The notes below the pieces were generated by a model. That model worked only from the letters and a program-made list of their open reading frames with translations, made no database searches and was not told where the DNA came from. Of a stretch of DNA of 64,000 nucleotides, positions 44,616 to 55,047 are shown in pieces. Position numbers and translations under genes: made by a program. Location: assembly GCF_002892535.1 (NCBI RefSeq), contig NZ_CP024847.1, positions 62,001 through 126,000 of the forward strand. The letters are read 5' to 3'. This DNA is from Aquella oligotrophica. GTDB taxonomy: Bacteria > Pseudomonadota > Gammaproteobacteria > Burkholderiales > UBA11063. Position 1 is the stretch's first letter, and every line of letters starts with the position of its first letter.

Positions 44616-47321
44616 ATGGTGACGAAGATGCATAATCTGTTTAATACTCAGTCTGAAATTAGTACCTCAAGCGGAAAGTCTTATAAATATTACTCCTTAC
44701 CTAAATTAGCCGAGGCAGGTTTTAATCTCAAAAAACTCCCTGTATCAATAAGAATTGTTCTAGAAGCAGTGTTGCGCAATTACGACAACATCAAAGTTAA
44801 TGAAGAGCATGTTAAACAATTAGCCAACTGGCAGGCAAAAGGTGAACGCGTTGATGAGATTCCTTTTGTAGTTGCTCGTGTAGTATTACAGGATTTTACC
44901 GGGGTTCCTCTATTATGTGATTTGGCAGCAATGCGTACCGTTGCTGATAAACTTGGTAAGGATTCAAAAATCGTTGAACCACTAGTGCCTGTGGATTTGG
45001 TCGTTGATCATTCGGTACAAGTTGATTATTATGGTAATCCAAATGCATTACGTCAAAATATGGAGCTTGAATTTGAGCGCAATAATGAGCGTTACCAGTT
45101 TATGAAATGGGGAATGCAGGCTTTTGATACCTTTGGTGTAGTTCCTCCGGGCATTGGTATTGTACACCAAGTTAATTTAGAATATTTATTCCGTGGCGTG
45201 CAGCATAAAGGTGATGTTGTGTATCCTGATACCCTAGTTGGTACTGATTCGCATACAACCATGATTAATGGTGTTGGTGTTGTTGGTTGGGGTGTCGGTG
45301 GTATTGAGGCGGAAGCTGGTATGCTTGGGCAACCAGTCTATTTCTTGACTCCAGATGTAGTTGGAGTTGAACTTAAAGGTAAACTAAACGAAGGTGTATT
45401 GGCAACTGATCTGGTTTTGACTATTACCGAAATGTTACGTAAAGAGAAAGTAGTTGGTAAATTTGTTGAATTTTATGGTGAAGGTGCAGCTAGCTTGTCA
45501 GTTACTGATAGGGCAACAATTGCGAATATGGCACCTGAATATGGTGCAACAATGGGCTTCTTCCCAGTTGATAGCGAAACTGTACGTTTTATGCGTGCAA
45601 CCGGGCGTAAAGAAGAAGATTGCGAATTATTTGAAAAATATTTCAAAGCTCAAGAATTATTCGGTATGCCACAAACTGGCGAGATCGAATATACCAAATC
45701 TTTGAGCCTTGATTTATCATCTATCAAGCCTTCACTAGCTGGTCCAAAACGTCCACAGGATAGAATTGAACTAGGCAGTATGAAATCAACTTTCAACTCG
45801 CTATTTGTAAAACCAATTGCTGAAAATGGCTTTAATAAAAAAGCTGAAGATTTAGCTGCCCGTTATCCAACGAAACTTGATGGTGTAGATATTGGTAACG
45901 GTGATGTGTTAATCGCTGCAATTACTTCATGTACTAATACTTCAAACCCGACCGTATTATTGGGTGCTGGTTTGCTGGCTAAAAAAGCAGTTGAAAAAGG
46001 TTTACATGTTCATAAACGAGTGAAAACATCTCTCGCACCCGGTTCTCGCGTTGTTACCGAATATCTAGCTAAGTCTGGTTTACAGCCATATCTTGACCAG
46101 CTTGGTTTTAATATTGTTGGTTATGGTTGTACTACTTGTATTGGTAATGCTGGTGATTTAAAACCGGAAGTAAATGAAGTTATCAGTGCTAATGATATTA
46201 TCGGTTGTGCGGTATTGTCTGGAAATCGTAATTTTGAAGCGCGGATTCATCCAAATATCAAAGGTAATTTCTTGGCATCTCCTCCACTGGTTGTAGCATT
46301 TGCGATTGCTGGACGCGTTAATATTGACATGACTAGTGAACCAATTGGTAAAGGTAGTGATGGTAAAGATGTATATCTTAAAGACATCTGGCCGACTAGT
46401 GAAGAAATTGCTAGTCTGATGCATTTGGCACAAAACCCAGATACATTTAAAAAACTTTATTCTGATTTCACGTCAGGTCATGATCTATGGAATAATGTTA
46501 AATCTTCTACTGGTAATGTCTATACTTGGCCTGAATCAACTTATATTGCTGAGCCACCATTCTTTACTGATTTTGGCATGACTTATTCAGATATTGGTGA
46601 TATTAATAATGCGAAGCCGTTATTAATTGTTGGTGATTCAGTTACTACTGACCATATTTCACCAGCTGGCTCATTCAAACCAACAACTCCGGCTGGAAAA
46701 TACTTACAGGAGCGTGGAGTAGAACCTAAAGACTTTAACTCTTATGGTTCACGGCGTGGACATCATGAAGTTATGATGCGTGGGACTTTTGCCAATGTGC
46801 GGATCAAAAACTTAATGATTCCAGCTAAAGCTGATGGTTCACGGGTTGAGGGTGGCTATACATTATATAATGGTGAGCAGACAACTGTTTATGAAGCCGC
46901 AATGAAATATGTGAATAGTAATACGCCAACTGTTGTTATTGCAGGAGAAGAATACGGTACTGGTTCTTCACGTGACTGGGCGGCAAAAGGAACTCAATTA
47001 CTTGGTGTTAAAGCGGTGGTTGCCAAGAGTTTTGAACGTATTCATCGTTCAAATCTGGTTGGTATGGGTGTGTTACCACTACAGTTTAAAGCAGGAGAAT
47101 CTGCTGATAGTCTTGGATTAACTGGAGCTGAAACCTATTCGGTACTAGGAGTCACTAATGATCTCAAAGCACAACAGGATTTGACGCTACGTATTACCTA
47201 TGCTGATGGAAAATCGAAAGATGTTTCTGTTTTATGCCGGATTGATACCCCAATTGAAGTTGAATACTACAAACATGGTGGAATTCTTCCGTATGTATTA
47301 CGTGAGATATTGAGTAAATAA
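44616..47321 (+). CDS. acnA: aconitate hydratase A
   Basis: 901 residues. Isomerises citrate to isocitrate in the TCA cycle. Iron-sulfur ligands are in [10 protein letters not shown] and [10 protein letters not shown]; the substrate loop is [11 protein letters not shown] and [16 protein letters not shown]. The sequence reads very close to betaproteobacterial AcnA ([19 protein letters not shown]), which is my main taxonomic clue. An in-frame ATG at 44628 could also be the start. Confidence 0.97.
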   Translation: MVTKMHNLFNTQSEISTSSGKSYKYYSLPKLAEAGFNLKKLPVSIRIVLEAVLRNYDNIKVNEEHVKQLANWQAKGERVDEIPFVVARVVLQDFTGVPLLCDLAAMRTVADKLGKDSKIVEPLVPVDLVVDHSVQVDYYGNPNALRQNMELEFERNNERYQFMKWGMQAFDTFGVVPPGIGIVHQVNLEYLFRGVQHKGDVVYPDTLVGTDSHTTMINGVGVVGWGVGGIEAEAGMLGQPVYFLTPDVVGVELKGKLNEGVLATDLVLTITEMLRKEKVVGKFVEFYGEGAASLSVTDRATIANMAPEYGATMGFFPVDSETVRFMRATGRKEEDCELFEKYFKAQELFGMPQTGEIEYTKSLSLDLSSIKPSLAGPKRPQDRIELGSMKSTFNSLFVKPIAENGFNKKAEDLAARYPTKLDGVDIGNGDVLIAAITSCTNTSNPTVLLGAGLLAKKAVEKGLHVHKRVKTSLAPGSRVVTEYLAKSGLQPYLDQLGFNIVGYGCTTCIGNAGDLKPEVNEVISANDIIGCAVLSGNRNFEARIHPNIKGNFLASPPLVVAFAIAGRVNIDMTSEPIGKGSDGKDVYLKDIWPTSEEIASLMHLAQNPDTFKKLYSDFTSGHDLWNNVKSSTGNVYTWPESTYIAEPPFFTDFGMTYSDIGDINNAKPLLIVGDSVTTDHISPAGSFKPTTPAGKYLQERGVEPKDFNSYGSRRGHHEVMMRGTFANVRIKNLMIPAKADGSRVEGGYTLYNGEQTTVYEAAMKYVNSNTPTVVIAGEEYGTGSSRDWAAKGTQLLGVKAVVAKSFERIHRSNLVGMGVLPLQFKAGESADSLGLTGAETYSVLGVTNDLKAQQDLTLRITYADGKSKDVSVLCRIDTPIEVEYYKHGGILPYVLREILSK

Positions 47322-47344
47322 AAGTAATACAAATTATAATTTTT

Positions 47345-47374
47345 AGAGCCTCTAATTTTAATAGAGGCTCTTTT
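47345..47374 (+). terminator. Rho-independent terminator of acnA
   Basis: AGAGCCTCTA / TAGAGGCTCT, 10-bp stem with TTTT after it, 23 bases past the stop. Confidence 0.92.
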
Positions 47375-47502
47375 CATTAGACCTCTTCGTTTCACTTCCG
47401 TACCATACAAATTAGTCCTATTAATACAATTTATAACATTAGACTCAGATACCCGTAATATAATAATGCTTATCTTAAATAGACAAGCTAATTGGAGTTA
47501 AA

Positions 47503-47793
47503 ATGTTTTTGGTAGATCTAGTATACAAAGCAGATATAAGTATAGTCGAAAAATTTACACCAGAGCACCGGGCATGGCTTGATGAACAGTATAAGGCTGG
47601 ACATTTCATGTTTTCTGGACCAAAAAAGCCAAGAACTGGTGGTATAATTATTGCAAAAATGGATAGTCGCGAAGAGTTACAAACACTACTTGCCAATGAC
47701 CCATTTGCCAAAAATCAAGTGGCTGAATATCATATAACTGAATTTATAGCCATGAAAACTCATGGTGAATTACAAAAATTTGTCGAGAAATAA
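47503..47793 (+). CDS. YciI-family protein
   Basis: 96 residues of the YCII dimeric alpha/beta-barrel fold: PEHRAWLDEQYKAGHFMFSGPKKPRTGGIIIAKM, then DPFAKNQVAEYHITEF. The conserved His (H19-like in EHRAW) and Asp (NDPF) that could be catalytic are present. Cytoplasmic. Its exact reaction is unknown. Good SD-like GGAG at -9. Monocistronic. Confidence 0.9.
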   Translation: MFLVDLVYKADISIVEKFTPEHRAWLDEQYKAGHFMFSGPKKPRTGGIIIAKMDSREELQTLLANDPFAKNQVAEYHITEFIAMKTHGELQKFVEK

Positions 47794-47888
47794 CTACAAA
47801 ATTAGGCATATAAGAGCCGGTTTGCTAAGTATCAGGAAAAATTATTTACAATAAACTTTGATAACTTTGAGCATTAACGGGAGGAAGT

Positions 47889-48617
47889 ATGACAGATACC
47901 GATTACATTGATGAATTAGTTAATGCCTATAAAGAACTAGATAGTCTGCTTGCTCACTTCAAGGTACTTATTACTGATCCTAATGGTGCCACTCTTTTTG
48001 CAAGTAAATTGTACAAAATGAGCTGTGGCGTTGAGGATATTCCTATTGGCATGAAGTATACGCAACAGGAGCAAACAGGTAAATATCTAGCACAAGATAC
48101 GCTTAATGAATGGCAGGAGGTTGTTGCAAAGCGAACTCCAAAACATTCAATTAATGTCAATATGATAGATGGAAAAATACAGCCTTACATGACAAGTAAG
48201 TTTCCGATCATTAATCCAGATACAAATAACGTCGTTGGTATTTTCAACATTCGTCATCAGGTATTATATAATAGTATCCAGCACCAGCTAATGCGTGCAT
48301 TGGACATTTATAAAATATCGGATAAAGCAGCAATTAGCGAATACGAACTAACTAAACGCGAAAAGCAATTAATTTTTCTCTTTCTAAGTGGTCTTAGTAG
48401 CAAAGAAATTGCCATGATCTTATCCAAAATTGAGGATAAGGAAATTTCAAAAAACACTATAGATAATATCTTTGCTAATCAAATCCGGGTTAAATTTAAT
48501 GCCTATAGCCGGGAAGCTTTAACAGAAAAACTATTACAACTCGGATTTGATCAATTGATTCCACAAGATCTATTAATGAGCTTTAAAATTCCACTATTAG
48601 ATGTTGAGACCTACTAG
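47889..48617 (+). CDS. LuxR-type regulator with PAS-like sensor, paralog 1
   Basis: 242 residues. The N-terminal part (about 1-140) is PAS-like, with an LITDPNGATLFASKLYK strand and INPDTNNVVGIFNI. A LuxR-type helix-turn-helix follows (about 158-225): LTKREKQLIFLFLSGLSSKE, then NTIDNIFANQIRVKFNAYSR. It is clearly paralogous to the gene at 50060, with the same PYMTSK.P.INPDT core and the same C-terminal layout, and more distantly to 58587. The two paralogs flank the MFS gene at 48668, suggesting they control it or the sugar-acid operon. The GGGAGGAAG site precedes the ATG. Confidence 0.85.
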   Translation: MTDTDYIDELVNAYKELDSLLAHFKVLITDPNGATLFASKLYKMSCGVEDIPIGMKYTQQEQTGKYLAQDTLNEWQEVVAKRTPKHSINVNMIDGKIQPYMTSKFPIINPDTNNVVGIFNIRHQVLYNSIQHQLMRALDIYKISDKAAISEYELTKREKQLIFLFLSGLSSKEIAMILSKIEDKEISKNTIDNIFANQIRVKFNAYSREALTEKLLQLGFDQLIPQDLLMSFKIPLLDVETY

Positions 48618-48667
48618 GTTTGATTTGAGTTAAGTTTTCAATCATGAGTAGTACCCACATTAGATTA

Positions 48668-49873
48668 TTATCCTCTCGCAAAATATTTTCGCTGTAGTGT
48701 CTTTGCCTGCAAGTAAAACAATACAGCGGCTATAATAACACCTGCTATATTAAGAAGCATATCCGCATCTAAAAAAGGTAATACCCCGTTATGTGAGACT
48801 ACTTTTGACATGGTAGTAGTAATTATTGCACAGACAAATAATATTCCACTGGACATAAGCCCGGATGAGTTACCTGGAATATGACTGAATCTTGCTATAG
48901 TCAAACAGTATAATCCTGAATACAAGACACCTGCAAAGATATTTAATAAAACAGTAGTTCCCATAAGTACCCAAATGTTAATTACAAATCTGGTTATACC
49001 AAACATCACAGCTGAAATAATCACAATCGCAACTGCTGCACCAATAGCTTTTTCTTCAAAAGAGTATGATTTTATCGCTTTATTAACCAAACTACCAAAT
49101 AACCATGCAATCCCTAATACCAAAGCACAATAACCAAAAGAAATTTGCGATAAATGCAAGGTGTTTTGGATAATATATGATCCAACCGTATTAAAAGATA
49201 CTGCTACAGCATATAAAGTACCCATTGTAGCTACACCTAACAGGAAGAATTTATCACCCAGAATCGTGGTATAACTATTTTTAATTTCAATAAAGTTAAC
49301 TGTTTTTCTCTTTTTTATCGTTTCTTTAGTAAATATTGCCGTAACTATTGCCAAAGTAAGCGCATAGCCCGCCATTAAAAGAAAGCTACTTTTCCAGCCA
49401 AAATGATGCCCAAGATAGCCACCAATTGCTGGAGCCAAAATTGGTCCCATAGACCACGCTATCTGCATAATGTTTACTTTTGATTTCAATAGTTCTTTAT
49501 CATGGGCATATAAGGACATCGTTGCTACACGCACCGACACAGCAAAGAAACCAACACTAAGCCCCTGTGCTACACGAAGAACAATCAACATATGTATATT
49601 TGGTACAAAAACTATTAAAATTGCTAATAAAGCAAAAATAATCAATGAAGCAATGGTTAATTTCTTGGTACCATAGATATCAACAATAGTACCAGAAAAA
49701 AGCATACTGATGGCGTAACCCGCAGTATAAAAAGGAATACTTAATTGAGTCAAGAAGCTAGTAGTATGAAAATAAGCAGTTACCGCAGGCAATGATGGCG
49801 CATATGCATCTACTCCCATTCCCGGCAATGGTAAGATAAATAGCCCAATAATAAATACTAAATTTTTGTTCAT
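48668..49873 (-). CDS. MFS transporter (Bcr/CflA-like drug-efflux type)
   Basis: 401 residues with twelve predicted membrane segments. The N-terminus (PLPGMGVDAYAPSLPAV) and the motif A loop GTIVDIYGTKKLTIA fit the 12-helix Bcr/CflA/DHA1 group, probably proton-coupled export of small molecules. It sits between two LuxR-type paralogs and is divergent from the second, sharing a 186-base region with an inverted repeat. The substrate is unknown; an importer role for the sugar acid of the next operon is less likely but possible. Confidence 0.82.
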   Translation of the reverse strand: MNKNLVFIIGLFILPLPGMGVDAYAPSLPAVTAYFHTTSFLTQLSIPFYTAGYAISMLFSGTIVDIYGTKKLTIASLIIFALLAILIVFVPNIHMLIVLRVAQGLSVGFFAVSVRVATMSLYAHDKELLKSKVNIMQIAWSMGPILAPAIGGYLGHHFGWKSSFLLMAGYALTLAIVTAIFTKETIKKRKTVNFIEIKNSYTTILGDKFFLLGVATMGTLYAVAVSFNTVGSYIIQNTLHLSQISFGYCALVLGIAWLFGSLVNKAIKSYSFEEKAIGAAVAIVIISAVMFGITRFVINIWVLMGTTVLLNIFAGVLYSGLYCLTIARFSHIPGNSSGLMSSGILFVCAIITTTMSKVVSHNGVLPFLDADMLLNIAGVIIAAVLFYLQAKTLQRKYFARG

Positions 49874-49963
49874 GACTGATTCCTTCTTAATCTGATAGCA
49901 CTATTTTAAACAGTTCAATTTATTTTGAAAATAGTACTTTTACACCATGATTAAGTCATTTGC

Positions 49964-49985
49964 TTTCCATGATTCATTATGGAAA
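49964..49985. promoter_or_regulatory. inverted repeat in the MFS/LuxR divergent promoter
   Basis: TTTCCAT-N8-ATGGAAA, 22 bases long, lies near the middle of the region between the divergent starts at 49873 and 50060. CCATGATT is also repeated directly 22 bases apart (49945 and 49967). A natural site for a dimeric LuxR-type regulator. Confidence 0.5.
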
Positions 49986-50059
49986 ATTATCAGCTGGCAG
50001 ATACTGATTGTGCTAAAATCAACGAAATATCTGATTGTCATTTATATTGGAACCATTAG

Positions 50060-50785
50060 ATGAATAATGAAGACTTTCTAGCCAAGGTAATTGCTAAATA
50101 TAAGCGGCTGGATGAATTAATGCCTTTTTTCAGAATCGCTATTAAGGATAGCAAAACTCGAATCCTCTATGCCACGCAGAAGTATAAATTTACTCGTGGC
50201 GAGGACTCAAGTCAAATTGGCGAATATGGATTGCCACCAACTGTTTATAAGTATAACCAGAATCAATCTATTAATGAAGAGTTGGAAGTACAACAAACAC
50301 GAACAGTCAAACATTCGATTAATATGAATTATTTTGAAGGTACGATTCAGCCATATATGACTAGCAAATATCCATTGATAAATCCGGATACTGACGAGGT
50401 GCTTGGAGTTGTGGTCGTACTACATAAAGTTCTTTATAGCAATATCCAGCACCAACTGCTAAGGGCTCTAGAAATTTATGAAGAGCCGCAATTTGTTGAT
50501 TTTAATCAGTATAACTTGACAAAAAGAGAAAAGGAACTAATTTTTCTATTTCTAAATGGTTTAAGTAGCAAAGAAATTGCTATGGTTTTATCTAAATTAG
50601 AAAATAAACCTGTTTCTAAAAATACTATTGATAATATTTTTTCAAATCAGCTCCGGGTTAAATTTGATACATTTAGCCGAGAGGCATTATACAATAAGCT
50701 TCTTCAACTTGGATTTGATCGCCTAGTCTCCAAAGATTTATTATTTAATGTAAAGATTCCTCTACAACATATCGAAGCTTATTAA
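50060..50785 (+). CDS. LuxR-type regulator with PAS-like sensor, paralog 2
   Basis: 241 residues. A close paralog of the gene at 47889: shared IKDSKTRILYATQKYKFTRG sensor start, PYMTSKYPLINPDT core and an HTH at about 157-225 (LTKREKELIFLFLNGLSSKE, then NTIDNIFSNQLRVKFDTFSR). The PAS-like part would sense a ligand or redox cue; none can be named. Divergent from the MFS gene and 152 bases ahead of the sugar-acid operon. Confidence 0.85.
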   Translation: MNNEDFLAKVIAKYKRLDELMPFFRIAIKDSKTRILYATQKYKFTRGEDSSQIGEYGLPPTVYKYNQNQSINEELEVQQTRTVKHSINMNYFEGTIQPYMTSKYPLINPDTDEVLGVVVVLHKVLYSNIQHQLLRALEIYEEPQFVDFNQYNLTKREKELIFLFLNGLSSKEIAMVLSKLENKPVSKNTIDNIFSNQLRVKFDTFSREALYNKLLQLGFDRLVSKDLLFNVKIPLQHIEAY

Positions 50786-50937
50786 TTATTCTCATTTTAA
50801 GCTATCTGCAAATCAATCCTTTTTGCGGTATAATTGCCGATTGGTGTAGCTAAGGAATTTTGCAACACAGCTATTACAAAATAGTCCGAGCAGTTACCTT
50901 TATTTAATGATCAATCCAGAATAGGAAATTTGTTACT

Positions 50938-51678
50938 GTGAAAACACTGCTAATCTCAGGAGGTTCTTCCGGAATAGGTGCAGCCTGTTGCGAAAAATTT
51001 TTGCAGAATAATTATCGGGTCTATAACCTAGATATAAATGACAACCCGAGCTTACAAAAATATCCTGCATATCGTTATTTAAAAACAAATATTTGTAATA
51101 ATGGTGAAATTAGTCTCGCATTAGAAGATATAAGAAATCGTGAAGCTATAATAAATACAGTAATCGTATCAGCAGGGAAACATCTATCTGGGTCAATTGA
51201 AACTACCGATGAGGATGCCTTACTGGATATAGTAAATCTAAATTTGCTTGGAGCATGGCGATTGATCAAACAAATATTACCATTCATGAAAAAAAAGGGT
51301 GGCAATATAATAACCATTGGTTCAGATCAATCAACAGTAGGCAAGCCTAATTCTGCCGCTTATGGTATGACTAAGGCAGCTTTAGCACAGCTTACTAAAA
51401 GTATTGCGATTGATTATGCCAAGTATAATATTCGTGCCAATTGCCTTGGCGTAGGAACGATAGATACACCATTATATCGTAAAGCAATTGAAAACTATTC
51501 GCAAAAATCAGGAATAAGCCTTGATCAAATCGAAAAAGAAGAAGCAAGTTGCCAACCATTAGGCAGAATCGGTTTACCCCAAGAAGTAGCAGAATTAGCT
51601 TTTGCATTAAGCTTAGATAACCTTGCTTATGTTACCGGTGCGTTGATCCCGATTGATGGTGGTTATATCGCTCGCTAG
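50938..51678 (+). CDS. short-chain dehydrogenase/reductase, first gene of the sugar-acid operon
   Basis: 246 residues, starting at GTG. Classical SDR: NAD(P)-binding SGGSSGIGAA, NxAG-like VSAGKH (the asparagine is replaced), catalytic serine in IGSDQS and Tyr-x3-Lys in YGMTK. The end is GALIPIDGGYIAR. With a dehydratase, an aldolase and a lactonase-like hydrolase downstream it probably oxidises a sugar or a 3-deoxy-sugar-acid intermediate. Spacing to the next gene is 28 bases. Confidence 0.88.
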   Translation: MKTLLISGGSSGIGAACCEKFLQNNYRVYNLDINDNPSLQKYPAYRYLKTNICNNGEISLALEDIRNREAIINTVIVSAGKHLSGSIETTDEDALLDIVNLNLLGAWRLIKQILPFMKKKGGNIITIGSDQSTVGKPNSAAYGMTKAALAQLTKSIAIDYAKYNIRANCLGVGTIDTPLYRKAIENYSQKSGISLDQIEKEEASCQPLGRIGLPQEVAELAFALSLDNLAYVTGALIPIDGGYIAR

Positions 51679-51706
51679 ACTAGAATTATTTTATGGAAAT
51701 TAAACA

Positions 51707-52885
51707 ATGAAAATTACTCGCGTTGAAATTTTTGATATGGAATGCCCGAAACGTCCGCAATGGCATCCAGTCTTTGTCCGGATTCATACTGATGAAGGTA
51801 TCTCTGGAGTTGGTGAAGCCGGATTGGCTTATGATTGGGGGCATAGTGCTGCGGCTAATATGATCAATGAAATAGTTAAAGCTCGCGTAATTGGATTTGA
51901 TCCGTTTCAGACTGAATTACTGTGGTCAAAAATGTTTCGTGAAGGTTTCTGGGCACAAGGCAGTAACGCGGTATTTTATGCCGCAATGAGTGCAATTGAT
52001 ACTGCGCTATGGGATATTAAAGGTAAAGCTCTTGGCGTTCCAGTTTATCAGTTACTTGGTGGTAAGGTAAATCCAAAACTACGTACTTATGCTAGTCAGC
52101 TACAGTTTGACTGGGATCCGGAAGCTAAGAAATTGATTCAGCCCGAAGAATATGCCAAAGCTGCTCAAAAAGCACTGGATGAGGGTTATGATGCAGTTAA
52201 GGTTAATCCAATGTTTTATGATAAAGATGGTAATACCTTATATGATTTAACTAAATTATTCAAAGCTGATTTATTAGAGTTAGTAAAAGCCAGAATGCAG
52301 GCAATTCGTGACACGGTTGGGGCGAAAGTAGATATATTCCTAGAGTGCCATAGTCTTCTTGGAGCTACCTCAGCGATCCAGATTGGCAAAGAAATTGCCG
52401 AAGAATTTAACTGTGCCTTCATGGAAGAACCAGTAAATTATGTTAATAGCGCACTGCATGACAAAGTTGCAGCAAAATTAACCGTACCACTAGCCGCAGG
52501 AGAGCGAATTTATCTGCGTCATGGGATGCGTCCATATTTTGAGAATCAGACTATTGATATCCTACAACCAGATATTGGTTTATGTGGTGGCTTTACCGAA
52601 GCTAAGAAAATCTGTGATTATGCCGATATGTATGATATTCAGGTTCAGGCTCATGTTTGTGGTGGACCTGTAGCAACTGCGGCTTCATTACATCTTGAAA
52701 CTGCAATTCCTAATTTCTATATTCATGAACATCATACTTATGCGACCAAAGAGTGGAATCGCGAATTATGTATTCAGGATTATCAGCCGCAAAATGGCTA
52801 TATGACAGTACCAGAGCTGCCCGGGCTTGGCATTGAATTAAATGATACAATTGTAATGAAGTCAAAAGCTTTCGAGGTTAAATAA
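51707..52885 (+). CDS. mandelate racemase/muconate lactonizing-family sugar-acid dehydratase
   Basis: 392 residues of the enolase superfamily. An N-terminal capping domain (FVRIHTDEGISGVGEAGLAY) precedes a TIM barrel. The metal-binding acids lie in IFLECH, FMEEPV and AAGERIY; KVNPM is near the usual base position, and the barrel end carries QAHVCGGPVATAASLHLE. The shape matches galactonate/fuconate/rhamnonate-type acid-sugar dehydratases, which turn an aldonate into a 2-keto-3-deoxy acid. Exact substrate is unknown. Confidence 0.88.
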   Translation: MKITRVEIFDMECPKRPQWHPVFVRIHTDEGISGVGEAGLAYDWGHSAAANMINEIVKARVIGFDPFQTELLWSKMFREGFWAQGSNAVFYAAMSAIDTALWDIKGKALGVPVYQLLGGKVNPKLRTYASQLQFDWDPEAKKLIQPEEYAKAAQKALDEGYDAVKVNPMFYDKDGNTLYDLTKLFKADLLELVKARMQAIRDTVGAKVDIFLECHSLLGATSAIQIGKEIAEEFNCAFMEEPVNYVNSALHDKVAAKLTVPLAAGERIYLRHGMRPYFENQTIDILQPDIGLCGGFTEAKKICDYADMYDIQVQAHVCGGPVATAASLHLETAIPNFYIHEHHTYATKEWNRELCIQDYQPQNGYMTVPELPGLGIELNDTIVMKSKAFEVK

Positions 52886-53671
52886 ATGAATGAATTAAAC
52901 TATCAAAACATAAAAAATAATATTATTAATGCACGCGCTACGGATGAACAGAATCTGCGCAAACAGCTTGCCTACCTCTACCGAGTTTTTGATTATTATG
53001 GTTGGTGTGATCTGATTGTAACTCATCTATCAGCTCGGATTCCTAACCAAGAAGCATTATTGATTCTGCCATTTGGTTTGGCATTTGATGAAATTACTCC
53101 GGAAAATCTGGTAAAAGTTGATTTTGATGGGAACGTTATTGACAGTAAATTTGGCTTTCAAATCAATAAAAATGGCACAACCGTTCACCGGGCAGTATAT
53201 CGTAATTTCCCAGAAGTAAACTGTATCTTGCATACCCATTCAACTTATGGTGTAGCCGTTTCTAATCTAGAAGAAGATTTACTACTTCTCGATCAGATTG
53301 CAATGATGTTTCATGGCAAAATTGGTTATCATGATTTTGAGACACTTTTTATCAATGATAATGAGCAAGATCACTTATTGCATGATATGCAGGGCAAATA
53401 TTCGATGATACTGAAGAATCACGGTCTTATCAGCGTTGGTGCTTCAATAACCGAAGCTTTCTGGTTTCATTATTATCTTGAAACTAGCTGTAAATTACAT
53501 GTTTTAACTCGCTCAACTGGTGAAAAAATCAAATACCCAAGCCAAGAAACTGTTATTAATACCGCTGCCAAGTATGAATTATGGCGTAATCATAATGATC
53601 ACCTAGAAGTTAGTGATAGTGAGCTACTTTTTGATGCTGCCAAACGTAAAATCGGCTATATTTTCGGCTAA
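52886..53671 (+). CDS. class II aldolase/adducin-family protein
   Basis: 261 residues. Zinc histidines of the class II aldolase fold are in LHTHSTYGVAV and LKNHGLISVG; the start has LVTHLSARIP-like SDLIVTHLSAR context. It could split a 2-keto-3-deoxy-sugar acid or act on a related phosphate-free substrate in this operon. Adjacent with no gap to the dehydratase. Confidence 0.85.
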   Translation: MNELNYQNIKNNIINARATDEQNLRKQLAYLYRVFDYYGWCDLIVTHLSARIPNQEALLILPFGLAFDEITPENLVKVDFDGNVIDSKFGFQINKNGTTVHRAVYRNFPEVNCILHTHSTYGVAVSNLEEDLLLLDQIAMMFHGKIGYHDFETLFINDNEQDHLLHDMQGKYSMILKNHGLISVGASITEAFWFHYYLETSCKLHVLTRSTGEKIKYPSQETVINTAAKYELWRNHNDHLEVSDSELLFDAAKRKIGYIFG

Positions 53672-53683
53672 ATAAGGATAACA

Positions 53684-54547
53684 ATGGAGTTTATTGATAG
53701 TCACCTTCATTTATGGGATTTAAACCAAGAAATAAACTCCTGGGTTGTTAAAAGTAATGATCCATATTTAATGCAGAATTTCACCTTAAATGAATTTCTC
53801 AATTCCCACACTAAAGAGCATACTTTAGCCGGATTTATTACTATTGAAGCAGCAGACAGTGATAAAACGCTCGACGAAGTTAAATGGCTTAGTCAACTTA
53901 GTCAATCATTGCCGCCAAATATTCGCTACCGACATATAGCCTATATCGATACCACGCAGAACCCAAAAGAGTTTAATGAGGAGCTTGAGAAATTTAAGCC
54001 TTTTGAGATCGTCAAAGGATTTCGTGACATCTGCTCATTTTCAAAAAATAGCAACTATTCGCCATGTGCTAATGATATCACGCTAGATGAGAAGAAAATG
54101 CTGAATCTTCTTGAGAATCTGAAGCTACTTGCAAATAATGGCTATATTTATGATTGTCAAATGTATCCTGATCAGTTATTACGTATCTATCCATTGATTA
54201 TCGAGAGTGAGGTCAAAACAATTATTGATCATTGCGGGCTACCATTATCAGCTAAAGATAAAGAGTTTATAGGCTGGCAATCCATGCTTGATAAATATGC
54301 ACAAAGTAGTGTATTTTTCAAATTATCTGGTCTTGAGATGAATGATAATTGGGATAACCGAAGCAGAATAATAAAAACCATCATTGATAAAATCTCAATT
54401 GATCGGCTTTGCTATGGCTCCAATTTTCCACTGATTAAAAAAAATTGGTTGAATGAGTTATTAAATTTGTTAAAAAATATTGGTTTAACTAGTCAGCAAA
54501 CTGAAAAGATTTTTGTCAAAAATGCTCTCGATTTCTGCTTCAGATAA
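53684..54547 (+). CDS. amidohydrolase-family (COG3618) lactonase-like hydrolase
   Basis: 287 residues with the amidohydrolase start DSHLHLWDL, a TIIDHCGLP barrel strand and YGSNFPL near the end (a GSDWP/GSNFP variant). COG3618 proteins include L-fuconolactonase and 2-pyrone-4,6-dicarboxylate hydrolase. Here it probably opens a sugar lactone before dehydration. Starts 12 bases after the aldolase. Confidence 0.85.
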   Translation: MEFIDSHLHLWDLNQEINSWVVKSNDPYLMQNFTLNEFLNSHTKEHTLAGFITIEAADSDKTLDEVKWLSQLSQSLPPNIRYRHIAYIDTTQNPKEFNEELEKFKPFEIVKGFRDICSFSKNSNYSPCANDITLDEKKMLNLLENLKLLANNGYIYDCQMYPDQLLRIYPLIIESEVKTIIDHCGLPLSAKDKEFIGWQSMLDKYAQSSVFFKLSGLEMNDNWDNRSRIIKTIIDKISIDRLCYGSNFPLIKKNWLNELLNLLKNIGLTSQQTEKIFVKNALDFCFR

Positions 54548-54589
54548 TTCGTCCATTACCCTATGTCATCTATTAAAGATTGAAATATT

Positions 54590-55030
54590 ATGTTATATGA
54601 TAAAGATACGCTCTTGCAAAAAGGATATATAATTATTGGGAATCAAACTCAACTTGATTATGATTATATCCATGCCAAGCTTTCCACTACTTATTGGGCA
54701 AAGAAGCGCTCCTTTGAAGCAACAAAGACTGCATTTGAAAATTCTTTTGTCAAGCTGGTATTACATCATGATAAATTGGTTGGTTTTGCCAGATTAGTCA
54801 CTGACTATGCCATCTTTGGCTATCTGGCAGATGTGTTTATTGATGAAAGTCATCGTGGCAATGGGTTGGCAAAATGGCTAGTTAGTGAATTACTCGAAGA
54901 CCCAAAGACTGTAAATATCAAAAAAATAATGTTACGAACTAACGATGCTCAATCTTTATACCGTCAGCTTGGTTTTGGTATCGCACCTGATCCTGAACGG
55001 AATATGGAGAAAATACACTTAAATATATAA
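54590..55030 (+). CDS. GNAT-family N-acetyltransferase
   Basis: 146 residues with the acetyl-CoA-binding pyrophosphate loop ESHRGNGLAKWLVSEL and a final LYRQLGFGI typical of GNAT enzymes. The acceptor is unknown. It follows the sugar-acid operon by 42 bases but shows no functional link. Confidence 0.88.
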   Translation: MLYDKDTLLQKGYIIIGNQTQLDYDYIHAKLSTTYWAKKRSFEATKTAFENSFVKLVLHHDKLVGFARLVTDYAIFGYLADVFIDESHRGNGLAKWLVSELLEDPKTVNIKKIMLRTNDAQSLYRQLGFGIAPDPERNMEKIHLNI

Positions 55031-55047
55031 CCTCACCCAATTAATTA

